A stretch of 51,641 bases of DNA. Origin: an uncultured Planctomycetaceae bacterium (GTDB lineage Bacteria; Planctomycetota; Planctomycetia; Planctomycetales; Planctomycetaceae). This document shows positions 9,386 to 19,547 of the stretch, in pieces. Below the pieces are notes generated by a model. It saw nothing but the letters and a program-made list of their open reading frames with translations, was not told the origin of the DNA and made no database searches. A program made the position numbers and the translations under genes. The stretch spans positions 1 through 51,641 of the forward strand of contig CAIQIE010000427.1 in assembly GCA_903871805.1 (NCBI GenBank). Reading direction: 5' to 3'. The number at the start of each line of letters is the position of its first letter. The stretch's first letter is position 1.

Positions 9386-9965
9386 TGTTGGCACACCACC
9401 GCACTGTTCAGAAACAAAACGGACCACGATGCTAAGCAGACCCGGAGACACATGAGCCCCCTGTGACGCTTTGTGCACCAGAGCAGGAAGCATAACCGAA
9501 TCCAATCCGTTTTGCAGTGAATTCCCTCCCTGATGTCTTTTTTGCCATGCATCCCTGAGGAGACACATTTTACCATGGAAGATGCGAGGTCAGGAAACAG
9601 AAAAACTCGCCGTTTCTTGAAAATCTGTGGTGGTTTTTTTGTTTTTTGCTTGCAAATCGCCTTTGCCTGCGGGCGGAATTTCTGATTGCTCAAAGGTATC
9701 GCTGCTGGTATTTGCTCCGAGTACATTCCCATTGCTCGGATCGATTGGAGTCGACCTTTCCCGTCGGCCAACATGCTTCGATTTTTCTGCACCGACTATG
9801 TTGCCGGCGGGGGGTTCTGCCGCCTGTCTGGAAGAATAAAGTCGCTCCGGAATTTCCGCAGCGTTGTCGTCACAATTCTGTTAGACTAACGGGGGCTGGC
9901 AGGTGACTTTCCGGAAGGTGTGCCGCGTTCGGCTGTTCCCAGGTGCTTTCAAAAAGAAGATGTGA
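9386..9965. other. Divergent intergenic region, promoters expected
   Basis: Lies between the divergent dehydrogenase and metal-ATPase genes, so it must hold both promoters. It contains T-rich stretches near 9625-9650 and short frames on both strands without recognisable domains or ribosome binding sites. I cannot identify a metal-regulator operator by eye. Confidence 0.4.
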
Positions 9966-11921
9966 GTGGATTCCAGCAAACCCAAAACGTCTCATTCTGA
10001 AGCCGCAGCCCCAGTCGGTGCTGCCGTGGCCACGCTGCTTTGTGCAGTGCTCGGCGGCGTTGTTGCCATCCTGCATTTTCAGGGAGCCCTTCCGTTCTCC
10101 CGGCAGATGCTCCTCTTTGGCGTTCTGGCCTACCTTGCAGGTGCCTGCATTCCTTCACTGAATGCCGTTCGAGCACTTCGCGGGGGTTCTCTGAATGTCG
10201 ATATCCTGATGATCCTTGCGGCATTGGGGGCCGCTGTGATCGGTGACTGGCTGGAAGGCATTGTTTTGCTGTTCCTGTTTTCGCTCAGCGGAACTCTTGA
10301 AGCGTTTGCGATGTACCGCACCACACGCTCAATCGAATCCCTGATCCAGCTCAGACCCAGCGAAGCCACTCTGGTTACAGAAAACTTCGAACAACTGGTG
10401 GCCGTGGATTCCCTGACGACCGGCTGTGTGCTGCGAGTCCGTCCGGGAGAACGATTTCCGGTGGATGGTGTGATCAGTGAAGGGGAAACGTGGGCTGATG
10501 AATCGACATTAACCGGTGAGAGTGAACAAATCGTCAAATCGCTGGGGGCGCAGGTTTTTTCCGGGACCATTAATGGTCAGGGCAGCGTGCTGGTCACCAT
10601 GACCCGCGCTGTTGCCGACACGACCCTGGAACGTATCGTGCATATGGTCCAGGAAGCGCAGGCTCAGAAAACGCCGACGCAGCGTTTTGTGGAATCGTGG
10701 CAGCAGCCCTATGTGATTGGCGTGCTGTCTCTGGCTGCGATTGTCTTCCTTGCGACGCGTTTGCTGTTGCAGAATTCGTGGCAGAGTGCTTTCTATCATG
10801 CCATGGTGCTGCTGGTTGCCGCTTCGCCCTGTGCGGTCGTGGTCAGTTCTCCCGCCGTATTGCTTTCTGCAATTGCCCGCGCCGGGCGGCAGGGGATTCT
10901 GTTCAAGGGTGGCGTCCACCTTGAAAATCTCAGCAAGGTGGAAACCATCGCGTTCGATAAGACGGGTACCGTCACCCTCGGAAAACCCGCCGTCACCGAG
11001 GTCTGGGTCCCGAGCAATGCCGATGTGAATCAACTGCTCAGCCTGGCTGCTGCCGTTGAACATCACAGCGAACATCCTCTGAAAGTTCCCGTGCTGGCCG
11101 AAGTTGATCGTCGATCCATACAGCGATCTGCAGCCACAATGACAGAGTTTCACAGTCATACGGGCCTTGGTGTCCATGCTCAGATTGGCGATATTTGGGT
11201 CGGCATCGGCCGGGAAGGACTCTTCGAAGGTCATGACCAGCGATTGCCGGACGATCTTCTGGAAAATGCTCGTCGTATACGGGAAGCCGGTCAGACAGCA
11301 CTGCTGATTGCCACCAGTGTCCAGAACCTTTATGGCGTGATTGGTGTGGCTGATCAGCTGCGTCCGGAAGCCGCCGCCGCTCTGGCGGCCCTGCGGGAGT
11401 TGGGGATTCATAAGAGTATCATTCTGACAGGTGACCATGAACGCGTGGCGCGAGCTGTCGCTCGACAACTGGGTGCTGACGACGTTCGCGCTGGATTGCT
11501 GCCCGATCAGAAGGTGGTCGAACTGGGACTGCTGGCAAAGTCCGGTGGCATGGTGGCCATGATTGGTGACGGGGTGAATGATGCTCCGGCGCTGGCCGCA
11601 GCCAGCGTAGGGATCGCCATGGGCGGAGCCGGTACCGATGTGGCTCTGGAAGTTGCCGACGTGGTACTGATGCGAGATGACCTGAAAGCATTGCCCCTGG
11701 CGGTCTGGATCAGCCAGCAGGCCCGCCGTCGTGTTCGTCAGAATATGATCTTCTCATTTTCCATGATCGCCGTGCTTGTGATCTCCACATTCTTCCGCCT
11801 GCCGCTCTGGCTGGGTGTTCTGGGACATGAAGGCAGCACCGTGCTGGTCGTTCTGAATGGACTGCGCATCCTCTGGGAACGCACTCCGGACTTTGCTCGC
11901 TCACGGAATACGTCTAAGTGA
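9966..11921 (+). CDS. P1B-4 type heavy-metal-exporting P-type ATPase
   Basis: A 651-residue ATP-driven cation exporter of the inner membrane. Diagnostic motifs in order: actuator TGES (183-186), transmembrane metal site SPC (287-289), phosphorylation site DKTGT (331-335), nucleotide-binding SEHP (368-371), hinge GDGVNDAP (534-541) and HEGST (621-625) in the last membrane region. SPC in place of CPC together with HEG[GS]T is the known signature of the P1B-4 subgroup (CoaT, CtpD, PfeT), which export Co2+, Fe2+ or Zn2+. No N-terminal metal-binding domain is present, again typical of this subgroup, so a ZntA/CadA label would mislead. The GTG start has an AAGAAG purine run upstream. No metalloregulator gene is adjacent. 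The gene converges on purH, with only 92 bases between the stop codons. Confidence 0.92.
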   Translation: MDSSKPKTSHSEAAAPVGAAVATLLCAVLGGVVAILHFQGALPFSRQMLLFGVLAYLAGACIPSLNAVRALRGGSLNVDILMILAALGAAVIGDWLEGIVLLFLFSLSGTLEAFAMYRTTRSIESLIQLRPSEATLVTENFEQLVAVDSLTTGCVLRVRPGERFPVDGVISEGETWADESTLTGESEQIVKSLGAQVFSGTINGQGSVLVTMTRAVADTTLERIVHMVQEAQAQKTPTQRFVESWQQPYVIGVLSLAAIVFLATRLLLQNSWQSAFYHAMVLLVAASPCAVVVSSPAVLLSAIARAGRQGILFKGGVHLENLSKVETIAFDKTGTVTLGKPAVTEVWVPSNADVNQLLSLAAAVEHHSEHPLKVPVLAEVDRRSIQRSAATMTEFHSHTGLGVHAQIGDIWVGIGREGLFEGHDQRLPDDLLENARRIREAGQTALLIATSVQNLYGVIGVADQLRPEAAAALAALRELGIHKSIILTGDHERVARAVARQLGADDVRAGLLPDQKVVELGLLAKSGGMVAMIGDGVNDAPALAAASVGIAMGGAGTDVALEVADVVLMRDDLKALPLAVWISQQARRRVRQNMIFSFSMIAVLVISTFFRLPLWLGVLGHEGSTVLVVLNGLRILWERTPDFARSRNTSK

Positions 11922-12013
11922 CACAATAGACCGGGATCGGCCCCTGGGATCGCAGCGTCCAATCAGGAGATAAGACCGTCATTCAGCGTTCCCAGGCGGT
12001 TGCCGCTTCCGAT

Positions 12014-13588
12014 TCAGTGTCGGAAGTGTCGCATCCCGGTGAAGATCATGGCGATGCCGTATTCGTCACAGGCCGCGATCACTTCCGGATCATTCTTCGA
12101 ACCACCCGGCTGAATTGCCGCTCGGATACCAGCCTTTGCTGCGGCATCAATCCCATCGCGAAAGGGAAAGAAGGCGTCAGAGGCCACAACGCCACCCTGG
12201 CTGCGTTCTCCGGCTTTGAAGGCGGCAATCATCGATGAATCCAGACGACTCATCTGCCCCGCACCCGCTCCCAGCAGCATCCCCCCCCTGGCAAACACAA
12301 TCGCATTGGATTTGACATATCGGCAGACTGTCCACGCAAACTGCAGGTCTGCAAGCTCGTCCGCTGTCGGACTTCGCTTCGTCACGACCTTCCAGTCAGC
12401 GGCTGTCTGGGGCAGATCGTCACGATCCTGAACGAGTAACCCACCACTGACACGTCGATAGTCCGGAGCACCTCGGTCGGCATCGCTGAAGTCCACCTGC
12501 ATCAGTCGAACATTGCCTTTCCATTTCGGTTTGGTGGTCAGGATCTGAATCGCTGCCGGTTCGTATCCGGGAGCAATGATGGCTTCGATAAATCGGCCTG
12601 GTTCACACATGCGCTCGGCCGTGGCAAGGTCCACAATGCGATTCAGGCCAATGATGGATCCGAATGCGCTGATCGGATCTCCTTCATAGGCTTTGTGAAA
12701 TGCTTCAGACAGTGTGTCGGCAACCGCACAGCCACAGGGATTGTTGTGCTTGATGACACAGGCCGCCGGCTGCCGATACTCTGACACGATGGCTCGGGCC
12801 GCATCCAAATCCAGCAGATTGTTGTAGGAGAGCTCTTTTCCATTCAGCTGTTTTGCGGTGGCCAGTGTTCCCGGTGCCGGGTGATCTTCCACATAGAAGG
12901 CGGCCTGCTGATGCGGGTTCTCTCCGTATCGCAGTTCCTGCTGCAGATGAAAGGTCAGCGTGAGTCTCTGACCAAATGCCGATGCTGTCGCCCCGGAATT
13001 GACCTGCGCGAGATAGTCACTGATGGCACGATCATAGACCGCGGTCATTTCAAAGGCCGCTCCCGCCAGTTGTCGCCGGTAATGCTCATCCAGCGTTTGC
13101 GATCGCAGCCGCTCCAGTACCTCTGCGTACTGCATGGGCTGTGTGACGATCGCTACGTGCGCATGATTCTTGGCGGCCGATCTAACCATCGATGGGCCTC
13201 CGATGTCGATGTTCTCTACCGCCTCGTCAAAGGTCACACCGGGTTTCGCAACCGTTTCCTGAAAGGGATAGAGATTTACAACGACCAGCTGAAAAGGCAC
13301 TATGCCATGTGTGGCAATGGCTGCAGCGTCCGAAGCCAGTGTGGGGCGTCCAAGAATCGCTCCATGCACTTTGGGATGCAGCGTCTTAACACGCCCATCC
13401 ATGATCTCCGGAAAGCCGGTATAGCTGGTCACATCAATCACCGGGATACCAGCCTGCTCCAGAAATTTTCGAGTCCCGCCGGTGGACAGAATTTCGAAAC
13501 CGAGGTCCGTCAGTCCCCGGACAAAGGACTCAAGTCCGGTTTTGTCGCTGACACTGATGAGCGCACGAAGGGGAGCTGCTGTACTCAT
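12014..13588 (-). CDS. purH: Bifunctional AICAR transformylase / IMP cyclohydrolase
   Basis: Catalyses the last two steps of purine synthesis: formyl transfer from 10-formyl-tetrahydrofolate to AICAR, then ring closure to IMP. The N-terminal IMP cyclohydrolase domain begins with [11 protein letters not shown] and contains [13 protein letters not shown]. The C-terminal transformylase domain has the KHNNPCG motif, [11 protein letters not shown] and the terminal region [11 protein letters not shown] ... [13 protein letters not shown] ... FTGMRHFRH. At 524 residues it is of normal length. ATG 13588 is chosen because it places [10 protein letters not shown] at the usual distance from the start; the upstream extension has no family similarity, and no strong ribosome binding site is visible at either position. 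It is a stand-alone gene with no other purine genes nearby. Confidence 0.95.
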   Translation of the reverse strand: MSTAAPLRALISVSDKTGLESFVRGLTDLGFEILSTGGTRKFLEQAGIPVIDVTSYTGFPEIMDGRVKTLHPKVHGAILGRPTLASDAAAIATHGIVPFQLVVVNLYPFQETVAKPGVTFDEAVENIDIGGPSMVRSAAKNHAHVAIVTQPMQYAEVLERLRSQTLDEHYRRQLAGAAFEMTAVYDRAISDYLAQVNSGATASAFGQRLTLTFHLQQELRYGENPHQQAAFYVEDHPAPGTLATAKQLNGKELSYNNLLDLDAARAIVSEYRQPAACVIKHNNPCGCAVADTLSEAFHKAYEGDPISAFGSIIGLNRIVDLATAERMCEPGRFIEAIIAPGYEPAAIQILTTKPKWKGNVRLMQVDFSDADRGAPDYRRVSGGLLVQDRDDLPQTAADWKVVTKRSPTADELADLQFAWTVCRYVKSNAIVFARGGMLLGAGAGQMSRLDSSMIAAFKAGERSQGGVVASDAFFPFRDGIDAAAKAGIRAAIQPGGSKNDPEVIAACDEYGIAMIFTGMRHFRH

Positions 13589-13812
13589 AAAGTTTGCTGA
13601 AAATCCGTGAAAGGAAATACAAAATTCGCCGTGGCCAAAGCAGTTCGATTCGAGGTAAACCAATCGCTGTCTCTGAATGTGGTCAGGGGGCCAAACTCGG
13701 TGAATATTCAAAGTGTCAGCGTAACGCGATCCCCAGCGCTTTTCAAACCGATCCGGTACCGGCTTCGGGGACAGCCACAGAGGACTTGTCTCCGCTGGAA
13801 AAACCCGCAGAG

Positions 13813-14529
13813 TTACCCATCGGTACGGTCGGAATGCGGGAATTTTCCTCCGGCACGAAGTACCGCTTCCGCTTTACCGATCACGGATTCCTCAATCCCA
13901 CTGTCACGCATATGGCGAATTGTGCGGTCTATGTCATAGGGAACCCGGCGAAATTCTACCTGACCGCGGTCAATCACAGCATAGGAAGCACGAGGATCGC
14001 CGTCTCGTGGTTGCCCGACACTGCCAGGATTGATGACCTGAGTTCCCTCCAGTCGCAGATGCATGGGGATGTGCGTGTGTCCGACGCAGACAAAGTCCAC
14101 GTTCACATGTTCCAGCCGCTGAGCCCACTGTTCCGCTGAATCCGACAGATACTCATCCATAGGATCTCGCGGTGTTGCATGCACCAGCAGAAACCGGTGT
14201 TCGCCCAGAATCAGGTGCCGCGTGACCGGCATCCGGGCCAGCCAGGTCAGATACTCATCATTCAGTACCGCAAAATGATGCGGCCTCATGGCTGCGGCCA
14301 TGCTGCGAAATGTGCCTGATGGCCGCACGGTGACACGCTGAGCCACTGAGTGATCGTGATTGCCACGAACGGTCGCCGTGGCATATTTCCGCACCCAGTC
14401 AATGCAGGGAACAGGATCCGTGGCGTAGTCCACCACATCACCCAGAAACAGACACGCATCAAACCGCTCGTTGATCGCCGATAACGCAGGCCAGTTGGAA
14501 TGGATATCTGCAATCAGCAGGATTCTCAT
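13813..14529 (-). CDS. Calcineurin-like metallophosphoesterase (YfcE/MJ0936-type)
   Basis: A 238-residue cytoplasmic phosphoesterase. All metal ligands of the fold can be seen: D8 and H10 in IADIH, D31 in FLGDVVD, N57-H58-D59 in GNHD, a histidine in LLVHATP and the closing GHTH. The later NPGSVGQPRDG segment is typical of the YfcE/MJ0936 (Metallophos_2) subgroup, which hydrolyses phosphodiesters. The true substrate is not predictable. AGGAG seven bases before the ATG supports the start firmly. The gene follows the MBL-fold hydrolase gene on the same strand with a gap of 75 bases, so the two may share a transcript. Confidence 0.88.
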   Translation of the reverse strand: MRILLIADIHSNWPALSAINERFDACLFLGDVVDYATDPVPCIDWVRKYATATVRGNHDHSVAQRVTVRPSGTFRSMAAAMRPHHFAVLNDEYLTWLARMPVTRHLILGEHRFLLVHATPRDPMDEYLSDSAEQWAQRLEHVNVDFVCVGHTHIPMHLRLEGTQVINPGSVGQPRDGDPRASYAVIDRGQVEFRRVPYDIDRTIRHMRDSGIEESVIGKAEAVLRAGGKFPHSDRTDG

Positions 14530-14604
14530 TCAGACACTCCTTCACAGTTACCCCAGCATGCCAGAACACCGGTTCCGTGAATTGATCCTGTGAACACGGG
14601 CTGT

Positions 14605-15666
14605 TCAGTGTTCGTCTCGAGTCTGATAAGAATGTGCGTCGCCGTCTTTGCCGATCTGAATCGTATAGGTTTTACCATCCGCAGCGACTCGTGCAACAAT
14701 CCACTGACCTTCACATTCGGCTGTCGTCCCGTGGTTGGCAATAAATTCCGGTGGGGCCTGTAATGCCGCGTCCAGATCAACATTGCGATGCAGCTGGAAC
14801 CAGTTCTTCATTGACTTTACTTCTCGAAGCGTCTTCAGTGTTGTCTCTGCACCACCTTTCTTCGGGCCGTTGCACATCACCGCTGTGACCGGATCAATGG
14901 CCAATACAAGCGCAGGATTGTTGCTGACCGGCAAACCGTGATGCGTGACCATGAAGAGGTCAATTTTCCCGGCGGGGTTTCGTGGCGTCACCATTCGGGC
15001 TTCCGTGTTCCATGTCAAATCCCCGCAGGTCAGATAGCGGAACTCGCCGAAACTAAACAGCAGAGAAAGGCTGGCGGCGTTGTCACTGGTGTCGTCAGGC
15101 TGTGGCTGATGCCGGTCTGCAAAGGAATTCTCCGGACCTTCGCCGCTGACCACTTCGCGGCTGGCAGACAACACGCGAGCCTTCAGGGGCGTTGCTCCGG
15201 AACGCAGTCGCAGGTACTGGCCAGCCCTCAGGGTCTTTGACTGATTCTGTGATGCCGACCGGTACGCAGAAATTCGATCCTGATAACCCGGGTCTTCGCT
15301 CAGGGCGTCCGGAATGCCTCGATCCCAGAAATTGCGAACACTGAAACTGGCAGCCAGTGCCGCATGATTGCCGTAATGATCCAGATGCCAGTGAGAAACC
15401 ACGGCATGATCAATGGCCGATAATCCGGCAATGTCCTTTGCCACATGCAGAATACGATTCAGATCTCGCGCCTGATTGTCAGGATACCCCGAATCAATCA
15501 GTATCGATTCCCCTTCCGGTGTGACAATCAGATTCGCTGCACCACCTTCCACGTCAATGAAATACAGATCCAGAGTGCCGGATTTCTGATCTGCGCAGAC
15601 TGCGGACGCCCATCCAGACAAAATACAGACCAGCACGTGCACAATTCGAACCCGGATCCAAGGCAT
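14605..15666 (-). CDS. Secreted metallo-beta-lactamase-fold hydrolase (ComEC/Rec2-like)
   Basis: A 353-residue exported enzyme. An N-terminal signal peptide ends near SAVCA|DQ. The MBL fold follows, with the first strand DLYFIDVEGGAANLIV, IDSGYPD, and the zinc-binding H-x-H-x-D-H motif SHWHLDH at residues 91-97. Later segments CGDLTW and MVTHHGLPVS carry further metal ligands. This arrangement matches the ComEC/Rec2-related hydrolases, here as a free periplasmic protein without the competence membrane domains. In the family these act on phosphodiesters or other esters; the substrate is unknown. GGGAGAG lies about five bases before the ATG. The phosphoesterase gene is next downstream. Confidence 0.85.
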   Translation of the reverse strand: MPWIRVRIVHVLVCILSGWASAVCADQKSGTLDLYFIDVEGGAANLIVTPEGESILIDSGYPDNQARDLNRILHVAKDIAGLSAIDHAVVSHWHLDHYGNHAALAASFSVRNFWDRGIPDALSEDPGYQDRISAYRSASQNQSKTLRAGQYLRLRSGATPLKARVLSASREVVSGEGPENSFADRHQPQPDDTSDNAASLSLLFSFGEFRYLTCGDLTWNTEARMVTPRNPAGKIDLFMVTHHGLPVSNNPALVLAIDPVTAVMCNGPKKGGAETTLKTLREVKSMKNWFQLHRNVDLDAALQAPPEFIANHGTTAECEGQWIVARVAADGKTYTIQIGKDGDAHSYQTRDEH

Positions 15667-16233
15667 TGATCTCTCCCAGACTGAAAACAGCCACGCCGAG
15701 CCGGAAGGCCTTCATCCAAGGCAGACTGTGGAATCCAGCGAAGCAGGCGAATCCTGAAAAAGGTATTCGCTCTTGTGCATCGAGGCAAGTGCCTGAGAAA
15801 ATCTGTTCGGCTGATTCGTTGGTATCCCACGTCCATTCGGGTATTTTTGATACCCTGTAGAGACACGAAAAACACGTGCAGCGTGGCTGAGGACTGGCAG
15901 ACCGCGATTTGCTGAACACCACCAACTTTCCGGACCGATTGGGAAAATATGCTGAAAACCGCGATACCAGTTCAGCGTGCCGCGGGTTCATAGGTTTGTG
16001 CGGTGCGTTAGCAAGCGTATCTCGGATGTGTCTCTGAAATCTGTTTTGCTGATTTGGTAGCTGGTCGTGAGAGACGTTTTTATTGCAGCCCATAGGGCGA
16101 TACTCTGCCTCTGAATTTCTGTCTGCAGTGACTGCTCAAATAAGACATGCAGTGTGTCCTGCGAGTCAATTCGCTGCATTCCCATTCGGAAAATGTTTGT
16201 CGCATTTCGTTCCACCTCCTTCGGAGAAATTTC
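15667..16233. other. Divergent intergenic region, nothing recognised
   Basis: Lies between the divergent MBL-hydrolase and EF-hand genes. Frames of 60-180 codons occur on both strands but overlap each other, lack ribosome binding sites and show no domain. Promoters for both genes must lie here. I see no repeat, RNA gene or operator. Confidence 0.4.
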
Positions 16234-17232
16234 GTGAAGCCTGTCAAATCCGGAATGATGTTTCTTGCCCTCACAATGTCGGCCTCGGCCCTTGCGCAGC
16301 CTCCACAGGAAGGCCGACGGCCCGATGGTGGCGGCCAGTTCGGACAACCTCCGCAGGACGGTCGACGCCCCGAAGGCGGCGGTCCCTTCGGACAACCTCC
16401 TGGTATGCGTGGCCGATTCCCCAATCCACTCATGGATGCGCTCGATAAAGACAAAAATGGCGAACTCTCCGAAGAAGAAATTGATGGTGCAGTCTCCGCG
16501 CTGAAGTCACTGGATCGCAACAAAGACAGAAAACTGGATGGCCTGGAAATCCGCCCGCAAATGGAAGGCATGGGGCGCGGTGGCTTTGGCGGTGGCTTTG
16601 GCGGCCCCGGTGGTCCAGAAGGTCGCGGGCCCGGTGGACAGGGAGGCGGCGGCGGTGATGCCATGGTCGAACGTATGATGGCAATGGACGCCGATAAAGA
16701 CGGAAAACTCTCCAAAGCAGAAATCCCGGAACGATTGCAGCCCACCCTTGAACGCGGCGACAAAAATCAGGATGGATTCCTCGATCGCGAAGAAATTCAG
16801 GCAATCGCCCGTGAACGGTCCGGCCAGCAGGGACCCGGCGGTCAGGGTCCTCGACCCGGTGATTTCATCAATCAGATGATGGAACGCACCGACGCCAATA
16901 AAGACGGAAAACTCACCGGAGAAGAAGTTCCACCCTTCCTCCGCGAACAAATGGCCACCATGGATACCAACAACGACGAATCACTTGATAAAGCCGAACT
17001 CGAGGCCGGCATGGCGGCACGCATAAGAGAAGGCCAGCCGCTGCCAGGCGGTCGTGGCACCCCGGGGGGTCGCGGTGAAGGTCGCGGTGAAGGCGAACGA
17101 GCCCGTCCTCAGCGTCCTCCTGTCGAAGAAGAGGAAATGGACGAAGAGGACGACGACAGGGACAGCGAGACGGAAGAGGGAGAGACGGAAGAGGGAGAGA
17201 AGGAAGACGGAGAGAAGGAAGACGGCAAGTAG
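16234..17232 (+). CDS. Secreted protein with six EF-hands and an acidic tail
   Basis: A 332-residue exported, probably calcium-binding protein. Residues 1-21 form a signal peptide (ending SALA|QP). Then come two near-identical proline/glycine repeats (PPQ[ED]GRRP[DE]GGG), EF-hand loops starting at residues 71, 94, 152, 176, 220 and 244 (for example DKDKNGELSEEE and DADKDGKLSKAE), glycine-rich linkers between the pairs and a C-terminal tail made almost only of E, D, G and K from about 297. The loops at 94 and 244 have weaker residues at the conserved glycine (DRNKDRKLDG, DTNNDESLDK) and may bind poorly. GTG 16234 is chosen because GGAGA lies six bases upstream and it leads straight into the signal peptide; the longer frame from 16147 does not. 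EF-hand proteins of this kind are common in planctomycetes, role unknown. Confidence 0.85.
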   Translation: MKPVKSGMMFLALTMSASALAQPPQEGRRPDGGGQFGQPPQDGRRPEGGGPFGQPPGMRGRFPNPLMDALDKDKNGELSEEEIDGAVSALKSLDRNKDRKLDGLEIRPQMEGMGRGGFGGGFGGPGGPEGRGPGGQGGGGGDAMVERMMAMDADKDGKLSKAEIPERLQPTLERGDKNQDGFLDREEIQAIARERSGQQGPGGQGPRPGDFINQMMERTDANKDGKLTGEEVPPFLREQMATMDTNNDESLDKAELEAGMAARIREGQPLPGGRGTPGGRGEGRGEGERARPQRPPVEEEEMDEEDDDRDSETEEGETEEGEKEDGEKEDGK

Positions 17233-17334
17233 CCTCCTGGCTGCTCGCGGCTGATTTGCAACCCTGATCAGAAGATCATGCCTTGAAAACCAATCGTTAG
17301 ACCAAAAAACGGTAATCCCTGAAAACAACAGACG

Positions 17335-17386
17335 GAGGGATCGATGTGGGTGCTCCTCCAGGCATTCATTCGATCCCTCTTTTCTT
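17335..17386 (+). terminator. Intrinsic terminator after the EF-hand gene
   Basis: A perfect 10-base stem, GAGGGATCGA (17335-17344) with TCGATCCCTC (17370-17379), is followed at once by TTTTCTT. The loop is long (25 bases). Orientation and U-tract fit termination of the EF-hand transcript about 100 bases after its stop codon. Confidence 0.55.
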
Positions 17387-17795
17387 GAGTTAAGCCCAAC
17401 AGAGGACATTGTACTTTTCCTGATGACCCGGCAGGTTCTACGTTGCGTCTGCGGCTTTCTACCACATCGTATTACGCCAAATTGATGAATCCGGCGTGAT
17501 CCGGTGGCGCCACGTCGCCTGCGACCGACTGTTTTCTGACAGCCCTCGCTTCCTTCAGTTCGCGCTGCAGCAGTACGACTCGCTTGTCCGCGTCCACATG
17601 CCGACGTTTCCTGCAAGCTATCGCGCACTTCCGTCAGCCGACCTGCCGATGCAAGTCACCGCATTCTCTGCCCTGCACTCATCGCCAAACGCGCTGGCCA
17701 TCCCGAACGAATTCCGGTAGCTGCAAAACAAGCTGGCGCCGCAGATCCAAATCCACGACACATTCGCAAGGCGATTCCCACGATTGCCGGGGACA
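17387..17795. other. Gene-free stretch between convergent genes
   Basis: Nothing convincing is encoded between the EF-hand terminator and the end of the next permease gene. Short open stretches in several frames (one on the minus strand reading ...LLQRELKEARAV... before a stop near 17483) could be decayed coding sequence, but I cannot link them to a family. Confidence 0.35.
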
Positions 17796-19547
17796 TCAGC
17801 CGCCTTCCTGCGAGTGTCGACCCAGTGCGATGTCGAAGTCGTTCATGACTGGAACCATCATGGCCACCGCGGCAAAGCCATAAGCCATGCAAATCCAGAA
17901 ACAAACCCCCAGATTTCCACCAAGCAGGAATTCTGTGATCGCATAAAACGTTAGAAATGGCAGCATCAGCGCTGCCAGCGTCAATGCGTTGGAGGGATTG
18001 CGGTAGGTGAGTGACGAATACAGTCCCAGACTGCCAAACCCAATGAACAGAATAAAACTCTGCAGCTGAATGGCAAAGGACGATCGAGCCTCCACCAGTA
18101 ACAGCATAAAGACAAAAATGCCGATGCAGAGAAAAAACATGGTGCCAAGACTGTGCGCAATTGCCTGACGGGAATTTTCATAACTTAAGCCCGCATGAAG
18201 ACCCAGTGCAACCGCAAACAGGGTCAGCACGACATAGGTCACTCCCACGTAAATCATGTTTTCCGCAGTCAGAGCCGGAATCACTCCACTGACGCCCAAT
18301 GCGACAGTTAATACCAGCGGCAGTACCAGCATTTCTCTGGCGTTCCACAGGGCTCCGCCGATCTTCCCAAACATAAATTCCCACGGACGCAGGTCTGTCA
18401 CCAGAAGGATCTGCAAAGTCCCCCCGTCTCGTTCATTGGTAATGGATGTCACTGCCTGCGCATTGCTTAGCAACAGGCTGAGAATACCAATTCCCAGCAG
18501 CGCAAAAGACGGCGCCGAAACCATGCCCAGAACCAGACTGTCACGCGATCCTGACGCCGATTGACTCCATGAAGTCGCCGCAATAATCAGAGTCAACACA
18601 ACATAAGACAGCTTAATCCAGACCATGCGCCGACCATAGGCCCTGGTCCGCATTTCCCGCCAGATCACCGGCTGACTCCACACAACGCGATGCTGACGCC
18701 GGATAGCCGGAGCGGATTTTTCACTGTCCGAACCCTCTTTCGAAGTCGATTCGGCCACCGACTGATGCACTTCCTTCGAGGGATTCCAGCTGCGTAATTT
18801 GAGAATGGTTGTGACGCTCAGACCAATGGCAACAGCCAGTTGGGAAAGCACTGAGGTCCATGCAGACACCTGCACAATACCCGGTCGGGAAACACTCAGC
18901 GGATTTAGAACCCGGAATAAACCATCATATGGCGAAATGGCTGCCAAAGAGTTGTCAACAGCAGCGCCAAGGGCATGTGCCACCAGCAGGAACAGCACGA
19001 CCCCAAGGACACTTGTGGCGATGGTCTGAAAAGTCTTTTCCCGCCAGAAGGCCACCAGACAACCCCAACTGCCCGCTGCCAGGGTTGCAGAACCGACAAT
19101 GGCCTGTGACCACAGAATTTGTTCCCAGGTGACCCCACCCAGCAGCTTTAGAAAGCAGAATACCGGCCACGATACGGCCAGCAAAACTCCCACGTTCAAG
19201 AGACTGGCCAGAAGTTTTCCCAACGCCAACTCGTAATTTCGCAGGTCGGTCATCAGCAGCAGAATCAATGTCCTGCGGTCTTTTTCCTGAGCAACAAGCG
19301 ATGCCGAAAACAGAGTGGAGAAGAAAAGACTCAGCGTTAACTGCAGCAGGGCGAAGACTCGAAACGTCAGCGCACTGAACGCCGCTACGTCGCCAGCAAA
19401 GACAATATCCTGAAAACCAATGGTCGCCTGCCGAAGGCTGTAAAACAGGATCAGCAGCGCAGCCACAAATCCTGATCTCATCAGGTAGTGACCTGGCCTT
19501 CGCGGAGTTGTCAGGACCTCGCGTTCAAAGATCGGACCGACAGACAC
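17796..19547 (-). CDS. ABC-2 type transporter permease, internally duplicated
   Basis: A 583-residue polytopic membrane protein with two ABC-2 permease halves. Each half carries the cytoplasmic segment E-[KR]-D-x-x-T-L-x-x-L-L-[MV]-T-D-L-R (near residues 90 and 374), a sign of internal gene duplication, with about six hydrophobic spans around each. The two halves resemble each other more here (both have L-L-x-T-D-L-R) than in the two permeases at 968-4886. GTG 19547 has AGGAG upstream at a good distance. It lies 167 bases after the membrane-anchored partner gene of the ABC cluster and may belong to that transcript, where it could pair with the ATPase at 23593-24504. The substrate is unknown. 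Confidence 0.8.
   Translation of the reverse strand: MSVGPIFEREVLTTPRRPGHYLMRSGFVAALLILFYSLRQATIGFQDIVFAGDVAAFSALTFRVFALLQLTLSLFFSTLFSASLVAQEKDRRTLILLLMTDLRNYELALGKLLASLLNVGVLLAVSWPVFCFLKLLGGVTWEQILWSQAIVGSATLAAGSWGCLVAFWREKTFQTIATSVLGVVLFLLVAHALGAAVDNSLAAISPYDGLFRVLNPLSVSRPGIVQVSAWTSVLSQLAVAIGLSVTTILKLRSWNPSKEVHQSVAESTSKEGSDSEKSAPAIRRQHRVVWSQPVIWREMRTRAYGRRMVWIKLSYVVLTLIIAATSWSQSASGSRDSLVLGMVSAPSFALLGIGILSLLLSNAQAVTSITNERDGGTLQILLVTDLRPWEFMFGKIGGALWNAREMLVLPLVLTVALGVSGVIPALTAENMIYVGVTYVVLTLFAVALGLHAGLSYENSRQAIAHSLGTMFFLCIGIFVFMLLLVEARSSFAIQLQSFILFIGFGSLGLYSSLTYRNPSNALTLAALMLPFLTFYAITEFLLGGNLGVCFWICMAYGFAAVAMMVPVMNDFDIALGRHSQEGG

Noticed and set aside
12006..12026. CTTCCGA/TCGGAAG hairpin between the metal ATPase and purH ends
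   Set aside because: Short stem, no U-tract on either strand and overlap with the purH stop codon; not a convincing terminator.
15655..15672. GGATCCGGGTTCGAATTG, superficially like a tRNA T-arm on the minus strand
   Set aside because: Lies in the signal peptide region of the MBL hydrolase gene, with no acceptor or anticodon arms around it.
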